A stretch of 64,000 bases of DNA. Source: Caprimulgus europaeus (Eukaryota; Chordata; Aves; Caprimulgiformes; Caprimulgidae). The translations under genes and the position numbers were made by a program. Each line of letters begins with the position of its first letter. Position 1 is the first letter of the stretch. The DNA lies in contig OU015528.1 of assembly GCA_907165065.1 (NCBI GenBank), forward strand, positions 23,766,015 to 23,830,014, written 5' to 3'. The notes beneath the pieces are model-generated. The model had not been told where the DNA came from. It made no database searches and saw only the letters and a list, made by a program, of their open reading frames with translations. Positions 49,601 through 59,100 of this stretch are shown here, piece by piece.

Positions 49601-52600
49601 TTTAGCTTTTTTTTAAAAAAAAAACCAAAACAGCAAAAAACTCCTCAATATGGAAGTCAATTTTGGAGCAAAATAAACGAAGTTTGACTTTCTTTGTTCT
49701 ACATTCCTAAGAAAGCAGTTATAGTTCACATAAGTGATCAGAATTTGAAATCTGATTTAAAATAATTTTTTCCAGTTGCTTTCACTGAAACAGTAATTCC
49801 CTCTAATAATAAAAGTATTTTCATTAAATTGTACTCTACATAGTTACAATCTAGACATTCAAAATAAGACAAGAGAATCACCTCAACAGCTCGTAGAACA
49901 TCTCTGAAGACAGATCGCTGCTTTCTTTTATCTACTTTGGCTCGGTGCTTGTTTCCATCAGTAGCCAGAGCTCTTAGTTTCTCTGTTAGAAGTTCCATAT
50001 CTTCATAAAGGAAATCCTAGTCCAAAAAAAAAAAATTTTTTTTTTTTTTTTCTGGCTTTAACATCTTTTCCTGCAAATAGGAAAACACATCTCTCCAAAT
50101 TCTGGGCACGAAGACCTCTACAACCTGCTACTTTGTTATTTAAAGAGACAGAGATGGCACTAACTTCCTGCAGTTCCATTTGCAGCGTTTAAGCCAGCAA
50201 GAACAAAGCCACAGCATCCAGTTTACCCAAGCAGACCACTATCAAACTCTATTCTGGTAGTCAGAGCCACATAGAATAGAATCATACAATCGTTAGGCTG
50301 GAAAAGACCTTTGAGATCGAGTCCAACCGTACCTATCCACTACTAAACTGTAGTATCTCTGAGCACCTGATCTACCCATCTTTTAAATTCCTCCAAGGAT
50401 GGTGAAACAGTACAGCTCCTTCCATGTGTGTATATACCTGTCAATCTCTTCTGCTCCATAATTCCAAGGAACTCAAACTGCCTAACTGATCTGCTGAACC
50501 TGGCTGCCACTCCTGTTGACAAGCTGAGGGCACTTGCAGGTTATTAGCACAGAATTCATGCTGCTGGAGATGGATCATGAGACATCATTAGACTGACAGT
50601 ATGAAATATTTAGTCATAAGTCTTGTAAGGAGTAGAAAATTAGAAAGTAGTTTTAAAAAAATGCTTAACAAAACACTCTAAGTAAACTTCAATGCATAAT
50701 TGTTTAGCAGGAAGTATTTTCTCCCTTCCACTTACTAATTCAGAGTAATTTACCTGGATTAGTAAGAATGTATGTACACAAAACAAGTTTTTGTGGTTTG
50801 TTTTTTTGTTTAATCTGAACGTTTTGTCATGTCAACTGACTAGGCCGACTTGATTGCATGCTTTTTGAAATAAACTGGTCAAAGGCAAAACACAGTGAGA
50901 ATTCCAAATCTGAGCTGACTATCAAGGATCCAAAGAGAGTAACTGGTAAAGATTAAAAGGCTGTTTTCTCAATGGAATGGAAGAAGTTTTTAATTAATAT
51001 AGTCTCATTCATTAATGCATTTTAGATTTTAGTTACTTGCAGTCAGTCTGACCAAAGCAAAGATCAAGTCTGGTCTCTCTTTTTGTTTCAAAGTTGGCTT
51101 CCATAGCCAAGAGACTCAAATCCCTAACTTTGCAATTATACAGAAGTCTCAGCATATTGTTCCAGATTATGCAGCGTTAGTGTGTCGTGTCTCCTGACTC
51201 AACTGGAGTTATCTTTCACTTTGGACAGTGTTCTGGCAAAGCACAGCAGCCTTGATTGAGCCAGGAGCCATTCAGGCAGCTCTCCCAAACTGTGCCATGG
51301 GTAAGTGGAGACTGTCTCCTTCAGTGCTGTCAAGAAAACAGTTCAGAAATTCATAAGGCATACTGAAAAATGTAAAGCAAGCTTAGCTGTGCATGAGGTG
51401 ATAGTGAGAAGCTTGCACCTAATCAAACTCAAAAGCAAACCCCAAGAAACCTCACCAAATATAGCAATACTGGTATCTGTGCAAAATCTGTGCAAATCCT
51501 TTCAAAATCTCCTCTCCCTCTGAAGACTAATTAGTCCTCAGATAACTAAGATAGTCACAAATGGTGTAAATCCATCACGTAATACTAGGTACTCTTCTAT
51601 GTAGAAGTTACTCTTTCTGTGCAGGCTGTGAATCACTGGAAGTTGTGTGCGTAAGTATCTAATGAGTGTTCCCACTACAGTAAACAATGCTGTTTTGGCC
51701 TGGAATCTCCCTAGGTATATTTTTTTGGGTTTTTTTTAAAGCCAGTGTTGGATTTAGACTTTAAAACTTGCATACTACATTTTTAGTTGCTCTTAATACT
51801 GTCTGGTGTGTTTTGGCCCTGTTCTGCAACATGGAAATTTGTGTAAAAGTGATAGCTACATTGCTATGAATCACTGCTATACCCACTTAGATTGGGGCAG
51901 ACTCAATACAAAGAACATAACCCAGTGAATTATCTGCCACCTGTCGAGATCTGAGGTGCTATGAAACACAGGTTAAATAATTTGTCTTGCCATCATCCGA
52001 ATGCAAGAAAACTCAGCTGCTGACATCTACTTACAGCATCTGTTTCACGTGCAAGTTCAAACAGAAGGGCTAGTGTTTCTCCAGCAGCTATTCTCATGTT
52101 GAGATCATCACAAGACAGCAGACTTGGAAGTTTATGCAAGTGCCTAAGGAGTAAGTCACATATCATTAAGATATAAATTTTGTTTACACTGCTTCACTGC
52201 ATATAAAAACAGTCATTACAAATTTTGTTTTCCAAGAAGGATACTCACATTTCAATTTTCTTCTTCACTTCATTCATTGGACAAATGGTCAACAACAGTG
52301 TCCATGCTAGGAGAGCACTGATGTGAAGCACAGTATTATGGGTACTCGATACACCATTAGCATCTCTGTCTCGCTGATAGGCCTTTGTGAAGATGTTTTC
52401 CAGGCATTCCATAGTAGAGTACAGTTCCTGAACAGGGGAAAAAATATCATGGAAGTGGTTTAAGATCCACACATTTTCATACTGTCTATTTATTAAAAAA
52501 AAAATATTATTTATCCTCACCGTAATGTCATCGGTGACGATGAAACAGCAAATCCCTAAACAGGTTGCACACTAAACGCAAAAGAAAAAAGTGTCAGTAT

Positions 52601-55600
52601 TTGACATTAATGTTACTGTTAACAAAACTTTCAAACTTTGACCTCTGAAATTCAGCAGAGTAATGGAAACTTGAGATTAAGACCTTGGCAGAGCATAAGC
52701 ATTCAACAATGTTTAATTCAGTTACATTATAAACAGTTAGCCCTCAGTTCCCCTCCACTTTCAGGATGATTTTACAACATATGCTCCTCATAAGCCTTCA
52801 TTTTCATGCTGTATTATTTAATATAGCTTACAAAGCCCCTCCAAAAAGCTACATGTAGCACTCCTTCCACCCACTAATTTTAAAACCCACTAGCATTCAC
52901 CAGCAGAAGCTATGCTGATAAACAGTAATGGACATATGATATTTATTCACAGCTGTGGGCAATATTTTGCCCTCTCTGCCCACTATTACATGGCATGAAA
53001 ACACTGGATTTCAAAAGCCTTTCTTGGTACTTTCCAACTTTTACTGCAAGGTCCTACACATTTCTTCTCTATCCCCTGTACTCTACTTAGTCACCTCATA
53101 CAGAGGGCAAGAAAAAAAAAATGTTTGAAAGTGACTGCACTAACTACACAGGACTCAAAAGTACACTTGAACAGGACAAGCTTTAATAGCTTCTGTTTGT
53201 TTGTAGAAACAACTGCTGCTGAACTAACACTACCTCCTCTTGCAGCTGACAATATCTATTGTAACATAGCTTAAGTAAACAGGAGAAGTAGCCATCTATA
53301 TAATGATATAGGCAAGTTAGAGAATATTAGTTAAAACTCTGAAGTTTAAAGAAAACCCTCTTGGCAAGAGCTTTAGACTATCTTCAGTCAATATTTCAAG
53401 CATACCGCTGATATATAGATGAGATGACTGGGTGAAAAACTCAACAATACTTTTGTTAGTATAAATATATCAAGTATGTAGTTCTCTATCTGCTATATAT
53501 AATTTTATCCTATATAAGATATATTTGCATAGCTAATATTCCTCTGCTGTTGAAGAAGTTAAAATTAATACAGGAAGGATATACCAGTCTTTGGGAACAA
53601 ACTTTCTTTTTTTTCTCTAGGACTTAAACATCAGCCCTCAGTAAGGAGACTGCAACACAGTGAGTTAAGACACTTGACAAAGTACTAGGTGTAACAGCTC
53701 TTTAAGGAAGTTCCTAGGTTGAAGATGAGAATGACGCTCAACCTTTAGGTGGAACTTGTTAAGCCTGTGAAAACTGCTATGCATCATTCAGAGCACACGT
53801 CAGTATTATGGGTTTACGCTACTGCAGTAACCTTTAGTTCTGGATTACACAACAGTGAACTGGTTAGAAACTGCCCTCTGCCCCTGCTTGACAAATAACA
53901 TTTCATACTTACAGCCTGTCTGACTTGGATACTGGCTGTCCCATCACAGACAATTTTCTTCAGAACTGGACCAAGGGTCTTAAAAACCTCTTCGCTTTCA
54001 ATTCCTGACCCCATCTGCACACACAGAAGACATGCCAGTCCAGCAGCTGCACACTGTTCGTCGCTCTTACCTAGAGATTAACAAGCGATTATGAGTAATC
54101 ACCTTGTGCATTGCTTCCCTCTCCTTTAAAGATAATTAGTCTGAAAACTTGCAAGCGGAAATTCAGAAACCAATGATGGAAGATAACTTCAGTTAATTTC
54201 CTAGGTCAGTTAAAATATAACACCTAAGTTCAAAAAAGAAATGTTGTTAACATAACTAAATCAAGCATTCTATAAAGTACTAGAGAAGCCTCACAGTCTT
54301 AATTCCTTTTAAACAATAAGCTATCTCATAAGTATTATTGCTTTCTATTAGCATGTTAATTACCTTTCTTTATGCAGCGTTCAATGCTATCAGTTAGTGT
54401 CATTCTCCTTTCCATGATAAATTCATATAGTATTTTAGAAGAAAAAGCACTTTTCAGACTTTCAAGAGCTGCTTGTCTTGTCTTCGCACTGTTAGAAGAG
54501 AGAAGGAAGGCATCTGAAATCAGCACACATCAGTTAAAGATCAGCCTTTGTTTTTATGGTAGTTTATATTTGCCTGTGCCCAATAGAAGAGTAGTCCACA
54601 GCAATCCCACAAAGCATGAAATGCTATGAATTGCCTCCTTCCTCAAGGCCAGAGAAACTTAGCTTGGAGAGAAGAGTTCACAATAGTACACCAAGCTTGA
54701 AATGAAGTCACTCTACTTCAAGCTATTAGGAAAGGGAAGTCTGCCTCTCACTTATCCAAAAACTTGGTAGAGGCAGAAAGGTCTTTTCAGATCCAGAAGA
54801 AAAGCAAGTCCTCCCCAGCATGAAATAATTAGAATTTCAGTAAGCATATAAAAAGTTTGATGAGTATTCCTTTATTATATCAGGGAAAGACAGAAAATAA
54901 TGTACAAATATATATCTTCAAAGCGTACTATACCTCTTGTCCAATGTAAGATCAATAAACCCCTTCAATTTGTATTCTAAGTCTTCTTGAGTGGCTTCTT
55001 CATCAACTTCAGGCCCTAATCCAGAGGAAATAATTTAGTCCTACTGATATACATTTTATTAGCAGACACAGTGGTATGCAATGCTTAATGTTTTTAATAC
55101 TAATAAGAAAGCAATTTAACATAGGCAACAGCTACAGAATTCGCAGTATAACAGCAACAGAAGGGTGTTAAGCCTACTATATCAAACTGCCCCTTAAAGC
55201 ACTTCTGTAAGAATGGATCTATTGATACATCTGTGCTATTTCTATACCTGCTTCCTACATCTGCCAAGAATGAATGAGGGAGCTAATCAGGTCTTACATG
55301 AATTCGCTACAACTAACATGCATCAGCCAATCCTGTCGGCAACGCGTTTTCATCCAGCCCACTACATCTGCCCCTGGAGTACAGTGGGGTGTTTGCTGTT
55401 GATGCAGCGAGTACAGCCTAAGCAGCCCGTCCTGTCTGGCCTCACTTCAGATGCCTCTGCAACAGCAGCTCAGTTAAGTGTAGCAAGTATACACAGGGAA
55501 GGCTCCTTGCCTTATTCTCCCTCTAGCAGGCCTTCAGGTCCCCCCTCCTCTCAACAAAATGACTTTAGAGCAGCCCAGGTTGCTGAGATGGTAGTGGAGA

Positions 55601-58220
55601 CAAAGCACAAATCTAGTTCAAAACAGGCAAGTATGACTCAAAATTCTTATTGTCTCCAGGAAAGGTAACATTGTATTACTCTAACAGAAAGAAGTCTAAC
55701 AGTTTCACAAGAGGCTCATAAAACTTGAAGTATAATCTTACCAAACAAAACAGTAACCACTAGATTAACAATCATATAGTGTTTAACAATGTCATTATTT
55801 TGCTACTGCTACTTACAGTCTAGCACTTAAAGTCTCAAGTCAACTCAGGTCCTATGTTTTTAAAAAAATTGATAAAAATGAAAGAACTTACCATCCTCAG
55901 TGAAGCTAGCAGGATCACTGAAGCCACTGCAGTGGCTCATAGTTTCAATTGAAGCATCTTCATCACTAAAAGGCTGCACATTTCTGGGCTGACCACCTTC
56001 AGGGAAGATGAATACAATAGTTTGGTCATTTTTCATACACAAAAGGAGAAGCCAAACACTGAAAGTAGAATTTAACCCTCACAACAGATTCACTCTCCCT
56101 GACCCAGACACAGAAAGCACATTCCTTTCCTTTGCTAGGTCCTTTATTCCCACTGGTTCTGAAGACTTAGTTGGCTCTGCTATGGAAGGTAGTTTGTGAA
56201 TGGTGGGGAAGAGCCCACCTCATTTTCAAAGTATTAGTAGAATTCCTAACTCTAGATTTAGGATCTTTCTACAATCAACTTCAAGTTCATCCAATTTCTT
56301 GTGACTGTGCTTTAAAAATAGCTCGATATTAATATATCTGTTAGGATAAGCTAACTAAAAAAACTGCCATACAATCTTTTATTTTTACATTTTGAGGGAC
56401 TTCAAGCCAGGATAAGTTATACATTTAGGCAAACATACACTACTTGGTTTAATGCAGGATTTACAGGATTAAGTATAGCATGTGCAGGATCAGCAATGTC
56501 CAACTCTATTTTAATACTGAATTACAAATACAAGCCAGAACATCAAATGCTTCAATAGAGTAAAGAAGTTTTCCCTCTCGGAATCAAGGTCTCAGTGCAG
56601 TAACTTCAGTCTTTTTGAAGAAAGCAGTGTTATTTTCACCACTGCTCATGTCTACAACTTTTCACACCTGTATCTTATTGTTATAGCAATACTGTAATTT
56701 CTACTGCTGTCCTATCCTAGCCCTTAATTTGCATCTAAAGTTGAGGAACAAAAGAATACTTTAACTGTTATTTCTCCAACACCTCCCAAATATCATTTAC
56801 AGAACTCAGAACTTCACTCTTCCATCTATTTTTTGTGGTATAATTGAATCTAAATTATTTAAGAATGCAGTGCACAGTGCTTGCCAGCTTCAGTCAGGCT
56901 TCCTGACTAGCCAAGACCCTCAGAAAGCATTTTTTTCTAGACAGAATCAACCTTAACTGATCCCTGTCTGAGTGCTTTCCAATAAAGTTAAATTTACACT
57001 TCAGAGGTTTTGCAGCTGTTGGTCGCAAACCATCCACTCCTGCCATTGACCATAACTCTGATGTTTTCCTATAGTTATGAAGGACAAACACTGGCCAATG
57101 CACAGACCAAGAAACTTGGAAGCTCAGAGCTCTGGCATGGCCACCTTCTTGCTTCTAGTGATGTCAGGCAGGGAAGATCTTTGGGAAAAGTGGCACAAAT
57201 GACTGCCAGCCTTTCACAAACTCAAATAAAAACAGCTGCAGAAAGTCCCAGTGAGCTGATCACTTCCTGAACATTTGACACTAGAGACAGACTGCTCACA
57301 GCTGTGGTAGCCTGAAGTGAAATTTCTCACCACCCCATCAAACCTCCATTCTGCCCAGGGATCAGCACCTCAGCCACACACACTCTGGACCTGTATGGAC
57401 TCCGTTTATTTTCTAATACCCTCTTTTACGTTAAGAAGTCTGTTGTTTCAGGTTTTTGTTGATTTTTTTTTTTTTTAAGTAGTGTAGCCTTTCAGAGTAC
57501 AATGCGCAGACACATAGCCACACCAGCCACCGGAGTGACAGCAGCAGCCGGCCCCCGCCTCGGCAGGGCCCACGCTGGCGCCGCTGCACACCCAGGGCTG
57601 TTCGTGCTCCCCGGGGACGCGCCCCAGCGCCTGCAGCACCCCGCGGGCCCGGCTCCCCGCGCTGCCCCAGGGACAGCGGGCGGCACCCGCCACCGCGGCG
57701 GCCAGGAGGCCCCCGGCGGGGCCGGCGCCGGGCGGGGCCGCCGGCAGCCCTCAGGGCGCTGCTGACCGCCGGCGGCGCCAGGCACGGCCGCCGCCCGCCG
57801 CCTCCCCGGGGCCGCCGGGCGCATGCGCAAAAACGCCGTGAGGTGGATGCTTCGGGGCCAGCTCTTGTCAGCCCGGCAGCGCCACGCGGCCCCTGCCCGA
57901 CTCCGGCCCCAGCTCGGGCTCCGTTCCGCCCACCGCGAAGCCCCGCGGCCGCCCCTGCCCGTCCTGCCGCTAACCCACTAGCCCCGCAGGTAGCCGGGGC
58001 GCAGCCGGGCACGGCGGCCCGTCCGGCCGCGGCCTCTCCCGTCGGCGAAGGCCGCCCCACCCGCTCCCCCACCTCCCACCCCAACCCCACCAGCGGCTCG
58101 GGCGGCCACGGGAAAGGCCGGGTGAAGCCGGCGCCCCGCGAGGTCGCCCGCTCCGAGCCCCCGCCCGCCCTCACCGGCTCCGCGCTGGTGGTTGCTCCCC
58201 CGCTTCTTAGGCTTGGGCAT
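46531..58220 (-). CDS. IFRD1: IFRD1, interferon-related developmental regulator 1 (12 coding exons, complete)
   Basis: Joined coding exons, 5' to 3' on the minus strand: 58220-58175, 55996-55892, 55015-54934, 54488-54364, 54070-53913, 52571-52521, 52427-52249, 52143-52035, 50016-49882, 48622-48494, 47491-47396, 46620-46531. They total 1305 nt (434 residues plus TAG), every intron is GT-AG and all phases agree. Recognisable IFRD1 stretches are NVQPFSDEDASIETMSHCSG in exon 2, LLAWTLLLTICP in exon 7, NKHRAKVDKRKQRSVFRDVL in exon 9 and the C-terminus RSKCRDKR..DVGEFF. From family knowledge, an N-terminal acidic/Ser-rich leader is followed by the alpha-helical IFRD domain (about 35-330) and the IFRD C-terminal domain (about 380-434). 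IFRD1 is a nuclear/cytoplasmic co-regulator linked to SIN3-HDAC and MyoD/MEF2 activity; its paralogue IFRD2 binds idle ribosomes. Human IFRD1 is 451 residues as I recall it. Nearly all the difference is a shorter Gly/Ala linker in exon 1. LSMEM1 lies downstream on the same strand. Confidence 0.97.
47396..47491 (-). CDS. IFRD1: IFRD1 coding exon 11 (residues 374-405)
   Basis: 96 nt, symmetrical, with acceptor TTGTTTAG|TC and donor GAAAGG|GTAGGT. It encodes SNDFLRNVFELGPPVMLDAA and TMKISRFER, the start of the conserved IFRD C-terminal domain. Confidence 0.97.
48494..48622 (-). CDS. IFRD1: IFRD1 coding exon 10 (residues 331-373)
   Basis: 129 nt, symmetrical, with acceptor TTGGATAG|GA and donor TTGCAG|GTGAGC. 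It encodes ERDFPTEMVKFGPERMYIDC and WVKKQTYDTFKEILGSGMQY, the segment joining the IFRD core to the C-terminal domain. Confidence 0.97.
49882..50016 (-). CDS. IFRD1: IFRD1 coding exon 9 (residues 286-330)
   Basis: 135 nt, symmetrical (45 codons), with acceptor T12-GGACTAG|GA and donor GTTGAG|GTGATT. It encodes DFLYEDMELLTEKLRALATD and the highly basic NKHRAKVDKRKQRSVFRDVL, essentially identical to mammals. Its polypyrimidine tract is one half of an A12/T16 homopolymer pair at 50024-50051. Confidence 0.97.
50024..50051. repeat. A12/T16 homopolymer pair at the IFRD1 exon 9 acceptor
   Basis: The plus strand reads A12 followed directly by T16. On the transcript strand this is A16 then T12 then GGACTAG|, so the T run is the polypyrimidine tract of exon 9. 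Confidence 0.9.
50270..50410 (-). mobile_element. CR1 LINE fragment in IFRD1 intron 8
   Basis: The plus strand reads AGAATCATACAATCGTTAGG, then TGGAAAAGACCTTTGAGATC, then GAGTCCAACCGTACCTATCC and TCTACCCATCTTTTAAATTC, a CR1 3' region of a different subfamily from the 34 kb copy. It lies in the same orientation as IFRD1, about 250 bp upstream of exon 9. Confidence 0.88.
52035..52143 (-). CDS. IFRD1: IFRD1 coding exon 8 (residues 249-285)
   Basis: 109 nt, with acceptor CTCCTTAG|GC and donor GATGCT|GTAAGT. It encodes HLHKLPSLLSCDDLNMRIAA and LALLFELARETDA, part of the IFRD helical array. The end (RETDA) differs from the mammalian RGIES. Confidence 0.96.
52249..52427 (-). CDS. IFRD1: IFRD1 coding exon 7 (residues 190-249)
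   Basis: 179 nt, with acceptor TGTTCAG|GA and donor GAAAT|GTGAGT. It encodes ELYSTMECLENIFTKAY, a variable loop, then NTVLHISALLAWTLLLTICP and the following helix. The loop (QRDRDANGVSSTH) is the least conserved part relative to the mammalian sequence. Confidence 0.97.
52521..52571 (-). CDS. IFRD1: IFRD1 coding exon 6 (residues 173-189)
   Basis: A 51-nt in-frame exon (17 codons, CATCLGICCFIVTDDIT) with acceptor GCGTTTAG|TG and donor ATTACG|GTGAGG. It is Cys-rich and hydrophobic. Being symmetrical and very short, it could be skipped without a frameshift. The intron after it is only 93 nt. Confidence 0.95.
53913..54070 (-). CDS. IFRD1: IFRD1 coding exon 5 (residues 120-172)
   Basis: 158 nt, with acceptor ATCTCTAG|GT and donor CAGGCT|GTAAGT. 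It encodes KSDEQCAAAGLACLLCVQ and GIESEEVFKTLGPVLKKIVC, helical repeats of the IFRD domain. It joins exon 6 in phase 0. Confidence 0.96.
54364..54488 (-). CDS. IFRD1: IFRD1 coding exon 4 (residues 78-120)
   Basis: 125 nt, with acceptor TCTAACAG|TG and donor AAAG|GTAATT. It encodes SAKTRQAALESLKSAF and YEFIMERRMTLTDSIERCIK, amphipathic helices of the IFRD (ARM-like) domain that closely match the mammalian protein. Confidence 0.96.
54934..55015 (-). CDS. IFRD1: IFRD1 coding exon 3 (residues 51-78)
   Basis: 82 nt, with acceptor GATTAG|GG and donor AAGAG|GTATAG. It encodes GPEVDEEATQEDLEYKLKG then FIDLTLDK, the start of the helical IFRD domain. One residue is missing relative to the human GPEVLDEE segment. 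Confidence 0.95.
55892..55996 (-). CDS. IFRD1: IFRD1 coding exon 2 (residues 16-50)
   Basis: The acceptor is ..CCTGAAG|GT and the donor GATG|GTAAGT; the exon is 105 nt. It encodes GGQPRNVQPFSDEDASIETM and the following Ser/Asp/Glu-rich segment, the near-invariant acidic leader of IFRD1. This is the best exon for telling IFRD1 from IFRD2. Confidence 0.96.
58175..58220 (-). CDS. IFRD1: IFRD1 coding exon 1 (residues 1-15, start codon)
   Basis: The ATG at 58220-58218 has A at -3 (ACC ATG C). It opens the basic N-terminus MPKPKKRG, equivalent to MPKNKKR in mammals, and follows the stop of the upstream ORF by 86 nt. The exon ends GCC G|GTGAGG (donor at 58174-58173), leaving one base of a Gly codon that exon 2 completes. 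The Gly/Ala-rich linker that mammals carry here is about 16 residues shorter. Confidence 0.93.
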
Positions 58221-58497
58221 GGTCGCAGCGGCGCTCGGCTCGGCTCCCGCGGCCCCTCTCCGGGTCTCGGTCTCTCTGCTCCCCCCCGCCCGGGAATCAG
58301 CGACAATCAGCCGATGGAAGAGCAGGATCGCTTTTTACTCCAACGCCTCTGCGAGGCCGACTTCCCGGGCCGGGGCAGCGGAGGTGATTGGCGAAAGCAG
58401 GCGAAGGACGAACCGGCGGCGAAGGCAGAAATCCCCGTGGAGGCCCGTGAGCGGAGTCGATACATCTTTCTCCTCTCAGACACCTGGGGCTAAAGGC
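58221..58497 (-). other. IFRD1: IFRD1 5' UTR (inferred)
   Basis: The upper boundary is inferred by placing the start site about 25-30 nt downstream of the TATA box at 58519-58526. The leader of about 275 nt is GC-rich and contains a single upstream ATG (58465-58463). No splice pair inside it is needed to reach the main ATG. Confidence 0.55.
58307..58465 (-). CDS. Upstream ORF in the IFRD1 5' leader, 52 codons
   Basis: ATG at 58465-58463, TGA at 58309-58307: 52 residues beginning MYRLRSRASTGIS, rich in Arg and Ser, with a basic WSKKRS segment near the end. It is the only ATG between the inferred start site and the main ATG. It has A at -3 but T at +4, and its stop precedes the main ATG by 86 nt, so re-initiation is geometrically possible. 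From literature knowledge, mammalian IFRD1 mRNA carries a uORF that represses translation and destabilises the mRNA until stress lifts the effect. I recall that uORF as being of the same length class. Whether the peptide itself is conserved cannot be judged here. Confidence 0.75.
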   Translation of the reverse strand: MYRLRSRASTGISAFAAGSSFACFRQSPPLPRPGKSASQRRWSKKRSCSSIG

Positions 58498-58518
58498 GCG
58501 GAGGGGGCGCCGGCGCGG

Positions 58519-58526
58519 TTTTTATA
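58519..58526 (-). promoter_or_regulatory. TATA box of IFRD1
   Basis: On the minus strand the sequence reads GGCTATAAAAACCG. It lies about 300 nt upstream of the IFRD1 ATG and is the only TATA-like element in the GC-rich promoter. It predicts a focused start near 58490-58497. Confidence 0.7.
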
Positions 58527-58540
58527 GCCCGCCGGGCTGT

Positions 58541-58668
58541 GGGGGCGGGGCCACGCGACGCGCCGTTGCCGCGACCAATGGCCGGGCGCTGCGACAGCGA
58601 GCGGGTGACTCAGCCGCGTGAGCCGGTGACGCGCAGCTTTGCTACCCAGGGGCGGGGCTGCGACGTCA
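58541..58668 (-). promoter_or_regulatory. IFRD1 proximal promoter element cluster
   Basis: Plus-strand motifs moving away from the gene: a GC box at 58541-58550 (GGGGGCGGGG), CCAAT at 58575-58579, GTGACTCAGC at 58605-58614 (a perfect AP-1 core and also the antioxidant-response consensus RTGACNNNGC), a second GGGGCGGGG around 58650, and CGACGTCA at 58661-58668 (CRE/ATF-like). This fits a gene first described as phorbol-ester inducible (TIS7). Binding is inferred from the motifs only. Confidence 0.6.
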
Positions 58669-58914
58669 TCGCCGCTTCGCGCGCCATGCCGCGGTGCACG
58701 CTGGGAGCGGCGGGCTTGGCCGCCCGCCCGCGGAGCGGGGGAGGCGAAGGGACGGCATGGCCTGAGCCGCGGCCGCCGGCGGCGACTGGCAGCGGCCGCC
58801 GGAGCCCAGACCGTGCGCGGTGCCGCTGGAGGCTGGCGCCTGGCTGCGTTCCCGCCCTGGGGCTCCTCATCGGCGGGGCCTCCTCAGGGTGCCCAAAAGT
58901 ACCACGGTGCCGGC

Positions 58915-58934
58915 GGGGCGGGGCGGGGCGTGGG
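58915..58934 (+). promoter_or_regulatory. G-quadruplex-forming GC-box array
   Basis: Three GGGG runs separated by single C bases, then CGTGGG: four G-tracts with loops of 1-3 nt. It also reads as overlapping Sp1/KLF sites. It lies about 400 bp upstream of the inferred IFRD1 start. Confidence 0.6.
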
Positions 58935-59100
58935 AGGTGGCGGTGGAGTCCCCGTCCGTGCAGGGTGCCCCCTGCCGCCCTGCGCCCGTCGCGGGTGGGA
59001 GCGGCGCTGGCGGCGCCGCACAGAGGGCACCTGAGGCCGTGAGGGGCGGGGAGACACCTCGGGCAGCCCAGGCGGGCCGGAGAGCGGGGCGGCGCCGCTG

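Larger units (their letters stand above)
57490..59100. promoter_or_regulatory. CpG island spanning IFRD1 exon 1 and promoter
   Basis: Very GC-rich with dense CpG, from intron 1 of IFRD1 through exon 1 and the promoter to about 500 bp upstream. It sits abruptly in AT-rich surroundings on both sides. Long open frames on both strands inside it (up to 291 codons) are a by-product of the scarcity of AT-rich stop codons. Confidence 0.9.

Noticed and set aside
57431-58306. 291-codon minus-strand ORF over the IFRD1 promoter region
   Set aside because: It is in a different frame from the true IFRD1 exon 1, is low-complexity Gly/Arg/Ala, and exists because GC-rich DNA lacks stop codons.
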